This document shows, one piece after another, positions 1 to 8,126 of a stretch of DNA of 40,297 nucleotides; within the stretch, counting starts at the first letter, position 1, and each line of letters begins with the position of its first letter. Under the pieces are notes generated by a model. That model was not told the origin of the DNA. It saw only the letters and a list, made by a program, of their open reading frames with translations, and ran no database searches. The translations under genes were made by a program, and so were the position numbers. Origin of the DNA: Clostridiales bacterium (GTDB lineage Bacteria; Bacillota; Clostridia; Caldicoprobacterales; UBA3941); NCBI GenBank assembly GCA_012518535.1, contig JAAYRX010000144.1, positions 1 through 40,297 of the forward strand. Direction: 5' to 3'.

Positions 1-2
1 CA

Positions 3-749
3 GAAAAAATACTAGGGCTTCTCGAAAGTTATGACTTTGGGGATAATGAAATAGTAGAGGAGATCATAAAGAGGAAGGATCACCTTATCAAAAAATCCAT
101 TTGGGCAATAGGCGGTGATGGTTGGGCCTATGATATCGACTATGGAGGACTTGATCATGTTCTTGCCTCAGGGATGGATATAAACATCTTCGTTATGGAT
201 ACAGAGCTCTATTCCAACACCGGCGGTCAGAGTTCCAAGTCGACCCCAGCAGCCTGTGTCGCCAAGTTGGCGGCTTCTGGAAAGAAGACCAGTAAAAAGG
301 ATCTGGGTCTAATGGCCATTACCTATGGTTATGTTTATGTAGCCCAGATAGCCATGGGCGCCGATATGAACCATACCATAAGGGCTATAAATGAAGCGGA
401 AAGGTATAAGGGCCCATCCCTTATTATCGCATATTCGCCATGTATCAGCCATGGCATAAAAACAGGGATGGGGACCAGTATAATGCAGGAAAAGAAAGCC
501 GTAGAGGCGGGGTATTGGCACCTATACAGGTTCAACCCTGATCTTCGAGAAAGAGGAGAAAACCCGTTTATTCTGGACTCGAAAAAACCCACAAGGGATT
601 ATAAGGAGCATATCCATGGGGAAGTACGTTACTCACAATTGATGAATATTTTCCCGGAAATTGCTGATGATATGTTCGAATTTTCAGCACAAAATGCTAC
701 CGAGAGGTATAGAAGATATTCAAGATTGGCAGAGCATGAGATATATTAG
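3..749 (+). CDS. nifJ: pyruvate:ferredoxin (flavodoxin) oxidoreductase, C-terminal part, truncated by window edge
   Basis: Frame is open from base 3 (EKILGLLESYDFGDNEIVEEIIKRKDHLIKKSIWAIGGDGWAYDIDYGGLDHVLASG...) into the 174..749 ORF; GGDGWAYDIDYGG, TELYSNTGGQSSKSTP and SPCISHGI are typical PFOR TPP-domain motifs. Confidence 0.95.
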   Translation, partial: EKILGLLESYDFGDNEIVEEIIKRKDHLIKKSIWAIGGDGWAYDIDYGGLDHVLASGMDINIFVMDTELYSNTGGQSSKSTPAACVAKLAASGKKTSKKDLGLMAITYGYVYVAQIAMGADMNHTIRAINEAERYKGPSLIIAYSPCISHGIKTGMGTSIMQEKKAVEAGYWHLYRFNPDLRERGENPFILDSKKPTRDYKEHIHGEVRYSQLMNIFPEIADDMFEFSAQNATERYRRYSRLAEHEIY

Positions 750-770
750 CTAAATCAGGAGAAAGAAGAA

Positions 771-796
771 ACGGGGGCTTCTGCTATTGCCCCCGT
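771..796. terminator. bidirectional intrinsic terminator
   Basis: ACGGGGGC (771-778) / GCCCCCGT (789-796), perfect 8-bp stem, between convergent genes, T-rich run downstream. Confidence 0.8.
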
Positions 797-797
797 C

Positions 798-983
798 CTA
801 TTTTTGGTTAGTGTCCACATACTCTTTCGCATTTCTTATCTGTGTCTCATTAGGCAGGTTCACCTTTGAATCGGGTTTGATGTTTTCGGCGTCTGCCCAA
901 GCGGCAGTACAATGATTCTCTATTGGTACCAAGGCATTTTTAATCTTATATCTGCCCTTTGGCATATCTTCCTTCATCTGCAT
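798..983 (-). CDS. DUF3787-like small protein (61 aa)
   Basis: Translation contains IENHCTAAWADAENIKPDSKVNLPNETQIRNAKEYVDTNQK, resembling DUF3787; AGGAGG directly upstream of ATG; ends at shared terminator. Confidence 0.75.
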   Translation of the reverse strand: MQMKEDMPKGRYKIKNALVPIENHCTAAWADAENIKPDSKVNLPNETQIRNAKEYVDTNQK

Positions 984-1209
984 TCCTCCTCCAAGAGAGC
1001 CAACCCTTTATGTCAGCTCATAATCAATTAGTGACCCTATTATCTTTACCTCAAATATGGTTTTTATGTCGTATTCATAATAATGGGATTTTTAAATTGG
1101 GATTCAATAGCTTGTATTGTAAAATTTGCTTCATAATTGTAGGAAGTTTTGATAGAATAATCATAATAAGCATATCTGATGTTTTAAATCATAGCTAGGG
1201 GGTAATTAA

Positions 1210-2007
1210 ATGGATAATCTAAAGCCGGATGTTGTTACTTATCTGCAACGAATTGGATACGATGGACCGTTGGACGGAAGTGCCAAAGCCCTAGCAGGAA
1301 TACAGGAAAGACATCTTCATTCTGTACCTTACGAGAATTTTGATATAATGGCCCGGATACCCTTGTCCTTGGAGATACCCGATTTGTTGGATAAAATTGT
1401 ATGTCAGCGAAGGGGTGGCTACTGCTTTGAATTGAACGCCCTGTATAAATGGCTCCTGGTAGAACTGGGTTATCCTGTAACTAGCTACTTTGCAAGATTT
1501 TGGCGTGATGAACCTAATCCCCCACCCAAGAGGAGGCATCATGTATTAAAGGTCAAGGCAGAAGGGGAATACTATTTATGCGATGTTGGTGTAGGCGGGA
1601 TCATCCCCAGGTGGCCCATAAAGATGGTGGAAGGGCTTGTACACCATCAAGGAGATGAGAGTTACCGATTGGAATGGGATGATTATTATGGATGGGTACT
1701 TTGTGAACTTAAGAATGGTAAATGGGAGTGGTTATATTCCTTTACTGAAGAACAGCAGCTACCAAAGGACTTTGTAATGGCCACCTATTGGTGTGAGAAT
1801 TCGCCTGACTCTATCTTCATTAACGAGGCAATGGTAGCCATACGTACAAGTGAAGGGCGCAATACCATCTCCGGAAAGGAATTTCGTGTTTTCACCGGTG
1901 ATAAGGTGCATACTTTTATCCCTGAAACCAGGGAAGAGTTTTCAAGGGCATTAGTTAAGTACTTTGGACTGGATATATCTTCGATTATCAATAAAGTATT
2001 TCATTGA
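1210..2007 (+). CDS. arylamine N-acetyltransferase family protein
   Basis: RRGGYCFELN (catalytic Cys), RHHVLKV (His), YLCDVGVGG (Asp), SVPYENFDI. Confidence 0.93.
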   Translation: MDNLKPDVVTYLQRIGYDGPLDGSAKALAGIQERHLHSVPYENFDIMARIPLSLEIPDLLDKIVCQRRGGYCFELNALYKWLLVELGYPVTSYFARFWRDEPNPPPKRRHHVLKVKAEGEYYLCDVGVGGIIPRWPIKMVEGLVHHQGDESYRLEWDDYYGWVLCELKNGKWEWLYSFTEEQQLPKDFVMATYWCENSPDSIFINEAMVAIRTSEGRNTISGKEFRVFTGDKVHTFIPETREEFSRALVKYFGLDISSIINKVFH

Positions 2008-2042
2008 TCTTTCCACATAAATATCGAAAAACTTTTGAAATT

Positions 2043-2084
2043 TTGATCTAAATCAATGATTTAGCTAAAATATGGGTTTATAAT
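2043..2084 (+). promoter_or_regulatory. predicted FNR-dependent class II promoter
   Basis: TTGATCTAAATCAA (2043-2056) matches TTGATNNNNATCAA exactly; TATAAT at 2079-2084; box centre 41.5 bp upstream of predicted +1 (2091); weak -35. Confidence 0.75.
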
Positions 2085-2113
2085 AGAACTACAAGAAAAA
2101 GGAGGTAGTAGAA

Positions 2114-2329
2114 ATGACCACAAAGACTTATCAACTGGAGACATTGGTATGCCCCAGCTGCATGGCAAAAATAGAAGGGGCCTTAAAGAGGATAAATGGA
2201 ATAGAAAAATCCAAGGTGTTATTCAATTCCAGTAAAGCCAAAGTGACCTTTGACGAAAGCGTAGTGGACTCTGACACCATTAAAAAGGCTATAGAAAAAG
2301 TAGGTTTCGAGGTACTGGGCGAGAAATAG
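2114..2329 (+). CDS. heavy-metal-associated (HMA/CopZ-like) domain protein
   Basis: 71 aa, LVCPSCMAKIEGALKRINGIEKSKVLF...KAKVTFDESVV, HMA fold signature with CxxC; GGAGG SD. Confidence 0.9.
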   Translation: MTTKTYQLETLVCPSCMAKIEGALKRINGIEKSKVLFNSSKAKVTFDESVVDSDTIKKAIEKVGFEVLGEK

Positions 2330-2375
2330 ACTATTTAGCTGGATTTAGAATCAGTATCGATATGGGGGTTATTGT

Positions 2376-3059
2376 ATGTTATTATGCAATTGCATGAAAA
2401 GGGATGGAAAGAACTGCATTGAGCTTGTACCTATATTCAGTAATCTGAACTACGATGAGATGATGGAGATAGCCAGAATAACAAGGGACAGGACCTATGA
2501 AAAGGGTAGTATGATCTATATGGCGGGGGATAAGGATGAGAGCCTCTATGTCATACATGAAGGAAAGGTCAAGATCTCCAGGTTATCTGATTCTGGCAAG
2601 GAGCAGGTTCTAAGGGTCTTGGGACCCGGTGAGTTTATGGGCGAGCTTACCCTGTTTAGCCATAATCCCCTGACTGATAATGCCGAGGCTTTGGAAAAAA
2701 CAGTAGTATGTGTTATAAATGGCGCAGAATTGAAAAACCTTATGTCCAAGTATCCAGCCATTGCCTTTAAGGTGCTGGAGGAATTAAGCCGAAGGCTGAC
2801 ACGAGCTGAAAACCTAATAGAGAATATTAGCCTTCACAGCGTAGAGCGTAGACTGGCCGACACCCTACTGAGCATGGCTGACGACAAGGGAAAAATTGAA
2901 CTTAAGATGAGCAGAAAGGACCTTGCATCCCACCTGGGTATGAGCAGGGAAACCCTAAGCCGTAAATTGTCATCCTTCCAGGAGGAGGGATACATTGAAC
3001 TTATAGGTCATAGGAAAGTAAAGATCCTGGATGAAGATGCCCTGATGGACATAGAATAA
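2376..3059 (+). CDS. Crp/Fnr family transcriptional regulator, FNR-like with N-terminal Cys
   Basis: cNMP-binding-like domain plus HTH (RKDLASHLGMSRETLSRKLSSF); Cys4, Cys6, Cys14 and Cys112. Confidence 0.93.
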   Translation: MLLCNCMKRDGKNCIELVPIFSNLNYDEMMEIARITRDRTYEKGSMIYMAGDKDESLYVIHEGKVKISRLSDSGKEQVLRVLGPGEFMGELTLFSHNPLTDNAEALEKTVVCVINGAELKNLMSKYPAIAFKVLEELSRRLTRAENLIENISLHSVERRLADTLLSMADDKGKIELKMSRKDLASHLGMSRETLSRKLSSFQEEGYIELIGHRKVKILDEDALMDIE

Positions 3060-3138
3060 TATTGTCTGCCTGCATTAAATCGTCTTTTATGCAAACAATA
3101 GAGTAACTACATCTTTATTGAAAGGCAGGTAGTGCTCT

Positions 3139-3453
3139 ATGAATATGATAGATGGTCAGGGTCCATTTTTCCCCTATCCTTTCATTCGGTTTCCTGATCC
3201 AGAGAATATGGATGGAAGCAAGGTAGCAGATGAGAGATATCACGTTTTTGTTAACGGGGATTATGTTGGAGACAGGCTGTCCATAGCCCAGGATGATGGG
3301 GGATGGCAAGCAGTGGAAGATTATCTCAAGAGTAGGGAATTTAGTGGATATCGAGTGACCAAGGACGGAGATCATATATACGTTGATGTGCAGGACGAGG
3401 AAAAGGCAGAGGAAATACGAAACCATCTAAGTGTTTATACACAGATAAGATAG
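3139..3453 (+). CDS. hypothetical protein, 104 aa
   Basis: ORF fills the space between an FNR gene and a terminator; acidic soluble composition; family not recognised. Confidence 0.65.
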   Translation: MNMIDGQGPFFPYPFIRFPDPENMDGSKVADERYHVFVNGDYVGDRLSIAQDDGGWQAVEDYLKSREFSGYRVTKDGDHIYVDVQDEEKAEEIRNHLSVYTQIR

Positions 3454-3478
3454 TAATAGACATATTAAAATAGAAATA

Positions 3479-3515
3479 GCCTTGATATAAGGGTCAACCC
3501 CCCCTATATCAAGGC
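3479..3515 (+). terminator. intrinsic terminator-like hairpin
   Basis: GCCTTGATATA (3479-3489) / TATATCAAGGC (3505-3515), perfect 11-bp stem followed by CATATTTTGTTATT. Confidence 0.65.
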
Positions 3516-3645
3516 CATATTTTGTTATTGGTGTAACCTCTTATATTAGTTCATTAGCCCATTGTATACGAACCTAATGGCTATTGAACGCTCACTCGAA
3601 GAAGCCTATCGATTCCAATCTCTAATCCGGCGTCCTGCTTAAAGC

Positions 3646-3710
3646 AGAAACTTTTCCATATTCCAAAAGCCAAGTCTTCTTAACCAAATCAATGTAGTTA
3701 TCCGCTTATC
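3646..3710. repeat. dispersed diverged repeat, copy A
   Basis: About 75% identity by eye over about 64 bp to 22965-23030, same orientation (ctttt-ccatattccaaaagccaagtcttcttaaccaaatcaatgtagttatccgcttatcaaag). Confidence 0.55.
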
Positions 3711-3772
3711 AAAGAATTACTTATATTTGGATAATAGAACACGTAAATTTATCCTTTGTAATTACCTTACTG

Positions 3773-5143
3773 TCAGGTGGATGCAGTGGCGGTTTCCCTT
3801 GTTAGATTTTGAATCCACTTAAACCTATTAACCTTGACAACGGCAACCCCACACTTGAGGATCTGGTCACACTTCAGACAGGCAAATACTACTGCGGGAG
3901 GAGCGTTGAAGACGTAATGGGCTATAAGTGCCGATGGAATAACAACAAGCCACACGAAGATCAAATCATTGATGAGGACGAAATAGATAGCCCCCCCTGC
4001 CCTTACAATACCGGTTAGCGATGACATCTGATATGAGGTGCCTATTATAGTAACGGACAGGACAACTATTAGCTGTTTCGTTAGCTCGATGGTCTCATCG
4101 GATATATTATATAACAGCAAAATGTAATCCTTTATGAGATATAGGATAGCCCCCGAGGCAAAACCTATAATTAGAAAGAGTATCTGCAGTTTCTTTGCAT
4201 ATTCCTTAACCCTCTCGTATTGCCCTGCACCAACGGTTTGTCCGATAATAACCGAGGTAGCACCAGCTGTTCCGTAACAACCAACGGATATTAGGGAAAA
4301 TACTATATTGGCGATGCTGACAGAAGCCTGGGCTGTAGCTCCAAGTTTTCCTATGATTATGCCCTGAACCGTGAGATTAAGGCCCCAGAAAATATCTCCT
4401 AAAATGACAGGGAAACCATATTTGAAAAAATCCTTTAATAATACATAGTTCGTTTTTATCAAATCTTTAAGGCGTATTTTCAGTTTTTTATCAACGAACC
4501 TAATATATAAAATCATAAGTGGCAATTCCATAATCCGTGCGATTAAGGTAGCAATGGCAGCTCCTTTTACACCCAGGGCGGGAGCGCCCAGGTTACCGAA
4601 AATGAATACCCAGTTGAAGAAGACGTTAACAAAGAAAGTAACGATGGATAAATACATGGCTACCTTGACAGTCTCTACGCATCGCATAGATGCTATTAAT
4701 ACCTGGGTCACACAGAAAAAAATGTATGTGTAGCGTATAATCTTCAGATAGTCCAGGGCTTCCTTCTTAACGTCAGGCACATCGCTGAAGATCCCAATTA
4801 TTTGGCCAGGGAAAAACAAGGTTGCCAATAAAAACAGGAGGCCTGCTCCTAAACTGAATTTTAATGCAATGCCAATCAGGTCTTTTATGCTTTTTAGGTC
4901 CTTCTTGCCCCAATATTGTATCGCTAATACCGTCAAGGCCGTACTAAGACCTATAACCAGCATATGGAGGAGGTTTTGAAGCTGGTTTGCTGCAAACACC
5001 CCCGATAGGGCATGTTCACCCAAGGATCCAACCATGAGGTTGTCGGCCAATCCCACCGACATAGCTATTATATTCTGTAGCGCAATGGGGGCTGCTAGTT
5101 GCAAAACCCATTTATACAAATTTCTTTTTGGTGACGCCTCCAT
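3773..5143 (-). CDS. MATE family efflux transporter
   Basis: 456 aa, multiple TM segments, PIALQNIIAMSVGLADNLMVGSLG and GAAIATLIARIMELPLM typical of MATE proteins. Confidence 0.95.
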   Translation of the reverse strand: MEASPKRNLYKWVLQLAAPIALQNIIAMSVGLADNLMVGSLGEHALSGVFAANQLQNLLHMLVIGLSTALTVLAIQYWGKKDLKSIKDLIGIALKFSLGAGLLFLLATLFFPGQIIGIFSDVPDVKKEALDYLKIIRYTYIFFCVTQVLIASMRCVETVKVAMYLSIVTFFVNVFFNWVFIFGNLGAPALGVKGAAIATLIARIMELPLMILYIRFVDKKLKIRLKDLIKTNYVLLKDFFKYGFPVILGDIFWGLNLTVQGIIIGKLGATAQASVSIANIVFSLISVGCYGTAGATSVIIGQTVGAGQYERVKEYAKKLQILFLIIGFASGAILYLIKDYILLLYNISDETIELTKQLIVVLSVTIIGTSYQMSSLTGIVRAGGAIYFVLINDLIFVWLVVIPSALIAHYVFNAPPAVVFACLKCDQILKCGVAVVKVNRFKWIQNLTRETATAST

Positions 5144-5181
5144 ATAACTGTCCCTTCTTTCCGTTGATAATATATGAGCCT

Positions 5182-5210
5182 ATGATACATATATAAATGT
5201 ACATTGTCAA
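5182..5210 (-). promoter_or_regulatory. sigmaA-type promoter of the MATE gene with embedded inverted repeat
   Basis: Minus strand TTGACA (5210-5205) -17 bp- TATCAT (5187-5182); TACAT-N6-ATGTA (5186-5201) between and overlapping the elements. Confidence 0.6.
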
Positions 5211-5465
5211 TGTCTTAGGTCTCCATTTGGTACAAGCTATCATTCCAGTGAGTAATTTAAAACCCTTGATAATTGTCAAACTGTACACCTTTTATCACCT
5301 GTGGTATAATGATTTTGCTACAGATTAAGGTAGATTTATTTGGTGAGATTGACCCCCATTCTTCCCTGGGTTGGTCTATAATGTTGATTTTTGGTTAAAC
5401 TCAAATCGAACAGATATTCTTGTATTGTTGGCCTTTTAATAACATTTAGAGAGTGAGGAATACTA

Positions 5466-6653
5466 ATGGCACGAACGGTAGGTACAACAGTAAGGGGTAT
5501 AATAACCCCCATACTCAAAGAGGGTGATGATTTAGTACGTTTTGTAGTTGATTCTGTCCTTAGAGCCATGAAGAGTGAGAATTTTAACCTCAGAGACATG
5601 GATGTACTGGGGATTACCGAATCCCTGGTTGCACGAGCGCAGGGTAACTATATACCTCTTGATGATATTACCGTAGATATTAATAGATTGTTTACCGGAG
5701 ATATTGGCCTCGTATTTCCTATTCTGAGTCGTAATAGATTTCTGCCCATACTCAAAGCTTTAGCTATGACGGAAAAGAAAATCCATGTTTTCCTAAACTA
5801 CCCATCTGATGAGCTGGGAAACCACTTAATGCAGGTAGAAAAGATGTATGAAGTGGGGATTAACCCTTATGCAGATCTGTTGACTGAGAAGCGATACAGG
5901 GAATTGTTTGGAGGTAGGGTGCTACATCCATTTACGGGCATTGATTATGTGGATCTGTACAAGAGCGTTGCTGTCAACGACAATATTGAGATATATCTAA
6001 CCAATGATCCAAGATCGGCCTTGGATTATACCAAGGAAATTTTAGTTGCTAACATACATGACAGGTTTAAGACCAAAGAAATCCTATTGGATGCGGAAGC
6101 TGAAAAGGTATTATGCCTGGATGATATCCTGACCAGGCCTGTCTCAAGCAAGGGATATAATACGGAATACGGGTTACTAGGCTCCAATATGGCTACTGAG
6201 ACCAGTATTAAATTGTTTCCGAGAGATTGCAACAAAATAGTTATGGAGATCCAGAAAGTCCTAAGGGAGGAAACAGGCAAACATATTGAAGTCATGGTAT
6301 ACGGCGATGGCGCTTTTAAGGATCCCAGAGGAAAAATCTGGGAGCTGGCCGATCCCGTAGTATCTCCTGGGTACACTCCCGGTTTGGAAGGGACACCTAA
6401 CGAAATCAAGCTCAAGTATATTGCGGACAGCCATAGTGGAGTCGTTGCTCCTGAAGATATGGCTGACCTGGTGAAAAGTAAGATCAGGTCCAAGGACCAA
6501 AACCTAATTGGCAAGGCTGAATCATCGGGGACGACCCCGAGACAGTTGACTGATTTATTGGGCAGCCTATGTGATCTGACCAGCGGAAGCGGTGACAAGG
6601 GGACCCCCGTAGTGCTAATTCAGGGTTATTTTGATAATTATGCCTCGGAATAG
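5466..6653 (+). CDS. coenzyme F420-0:L-glutamate ligase (CofE)-like family protein
   Basis: 395 aa; MARTVGTTVRGIITPILKEGDD, DMDVLGITESLVARAQGN, YGDGAFKDP typical of Firmicute CofE-like proteins. Confidence 0.8.
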   Translation: MARTVGTTVRGIITPILKEGDDLVRFVVDSVLRAMKSENFNLRDMDVLGITESLVARAQGNYIPLDDITVDINRLFTGDIGLVFPILSRNRFLPILKALAMTEKKIHVFLNYPSDELGNHLMQVEKMYEVGINPYADLLTEKRYRELFGGRVLHPFTGIDYVDLYKSVAVNDNIEIYLTNDPRSALDYTKEILVANIHDRFKTKEILLDAEAEKVLCLDDILTRPVSSKGYNTEYGLLGSNMATETSIKLFPRDCNKIVMEIQKVLREETGKHIEVMVYGDGAFKDPRGKIWELADPVVSPGYTPGLEGTPNEIKLKYIADSHSGVVAPEDMADLVKSKIRSKDQNLIGKAESSGTTPRQLTDLLGSLCDLTSGSGDKGTPVVLIQGYFDNYASE

Positions 6654-6824
6654 TGCTAATTTAATAATGCCCATTTATGTTACTCGGATTTTGGGTATAG
6701 ATTATATATAACATCCAGGGGTATTTCCCAAAAACAAGGGCAGAATGGAATGAAGAAGTATAAACATTATGTCCAATAGGGCATAACCCTATTATATTAA
6801 TTAACGGATCAAGGAGGTCATATA

Positions 6825-8012
6825 ATGGGCTTTACAATCAACGAAAAGGTCACCTGGGTAGGTAAAATTGACTGGGAGTTAAGGCGTTTTCATGGAGATG
6901 AATACTCTGTGGACAGAGGTTCCAGCTATAATTCCTATCTCATAAGGGATGAGAAAACTGTTCTCGTAGATACTGTGTGGAAACCCTTTGCCAAGGAGTT
7001 TGTAGCGAATTTAAAAAAGGAAGTAGATTTAAATGATATCGACTTTATAGTGATGAACCATGGAGAGATAGACCATAGTGGTGCTCTGCCGGAATTAATG
7101 CGGGAGATCCCCGATACTCCCATATACTGTACTGCCAATGGGATAAAATCCATTAAGGGACACTTTCATGAGAATTGGAATTTTATACCTGTTAAGACCG
7201 GAGATACCTTAAAAATAGGACAAAATGATCTGGTGTTTGTGGAGGCCAGGATGCTTCATTGGCCAGATTCCATGTTTACATATATGACAAATGATAATAT
7301 TTTATTCAGCAACGATGCCTTTGGTCAACACTATGCCTCGGAATACATGTATAACGACCTTGTGAGTCCTGATGAGTTATATAGTGAGGCGATCAAATAC
7401 TACGCAAACATACTAAACCCCTTCAGCAGTCTTGTTAAGAGAAAGATTGAAGAGGTCGTCAAGCTCGATATACCAATAGACATGATATGTCCAAGCCACG
7501 GCATTATATGGAGGAAGGATCCCCTGCAGATAGTGGAGCAATATATGAAATGGGCACAAGATTATCAGGAGGATCAGATAAGTATAATATATGACACCAT
7601 GTGGGAAGGTACCAGACGTATGGCTGAAGCCCTGGCTGAAGGTATAAAAGAGGTTGATGACAAGGTCAATATTAAGCTGTTTAACACATCAAAGACGGAC
7701 AAGAACGATGTCATTACTGAAATTTTTAAATCAAAAGCTGTTTTATTGGGATCCCCGACGGTTAATGGAAGCATTCTTACATCCATGGCGGCTATTGTGG
7801 ACCTTGCCGGTGGTTTAAAGTTTAAGAACAAGAAGGGAGCAGCCTTTGGCACCTATGGTTGGAGCGGGGAATCGGTAAAGATCCTTACCCAACACTTAGA
7901 GAATGCGGGTTTTGAAGTAGTTAATCAGGGTATTCGCGAAATGTGGAATCCTGATGATGCGGGGCTCGATAGATGCAGGGAGTTTGGCAGAGAATTTGCC
8001 CAAGCTCTATAA
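6825..8012 (+). CDS. FprA family A-type flavoprotein (flavodiiron protein)
   Basis: Beta-lactamase-like domain with diiron ligands (HGEIDHSG, LHWPDSMFTY, FSNDAFGQH, CPSHG) plus C-terminal flavodoxin domain (IIYDTMWEGTRRMAEALAEGI); no rubredoxin domain. Confidence 0.95.
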   Translation: MGFTINEKVTWVGKIDWELRRFHGDEYSVDRGSSYNSYLIRDEKTVLVDTVWKPFAKEFVANLKKEVDLNDIDFIVMNHGEIDHSGALPELMREIPDTPIYCTANGIKSIKGHFHENWNFIPVKTGDTLKIGQNDLVFVEARMLHWPDSMFTYMTNDNILFSNDAFGQHYASEYMYNDLVSPDELYSEAIKYYANILNPFSSLVKRKIEEVVKLDIPIDMICPSHGIIWRKDPLQIVEQYMKWAQDYQEDQISIIYDTMWEGTRRMAEALAEGIKEVDDKVNIKLFNTSKTDKNDVITEIFKSKAVLLGSPTVNGSILTSMAAIVDLAGGLKFKNKKGAAFGTYGWSGESVKILTQHLENAGFEVVNQGIREMWNPDDAGLDRCREFGREFAQAL

Positions 8013-8044
8013 GACCTATAGATATAAACTGATTGATATATAAG

Positions 8045-8081
8045 AAAAGCTAGTTCACCATAGAGGTGTGCTAGCTTTTTT
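8045..8081 (+). terminator. intrinsic terminator
   Basis: AAAAGCTAG (8045-8053) / CTAGCTTTT (8071-8079), inner CACC/GGTG pairing, T-tract. Confidence 0.85.
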
Positions 8082-8126
8082 GTTCTGATGTATGGATATA
8101 AGGCAATTCAACTATCATTAATTCAA

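Noticed and set aside
959-1198. 79-aa plus-strand ORF overlapping the DUF3787 start region
   Set aside because: No SD, hydrophobic AT-rich translation, overlaps the start of the better-supported minus-strand gene
3060-3100. Hairpin TATTGT...ACAATA with inner TGCAT/ATGCA after the FNR gene
   Set aside because: Imperfect, no T-tract, no clear role; could be chance in AT-rich spacer
3809-4018. 69-aa plus-strand ORF
   Set aside because: Antisense to the conserved MATE C-terminus
6026-6598. 190-aa antisense ORF inside the CofE-like gene
   Set aside because: Low-complexity Ser/Leu-rich shadow of a well-supported plus-strand gene; no SD or recognisable domain
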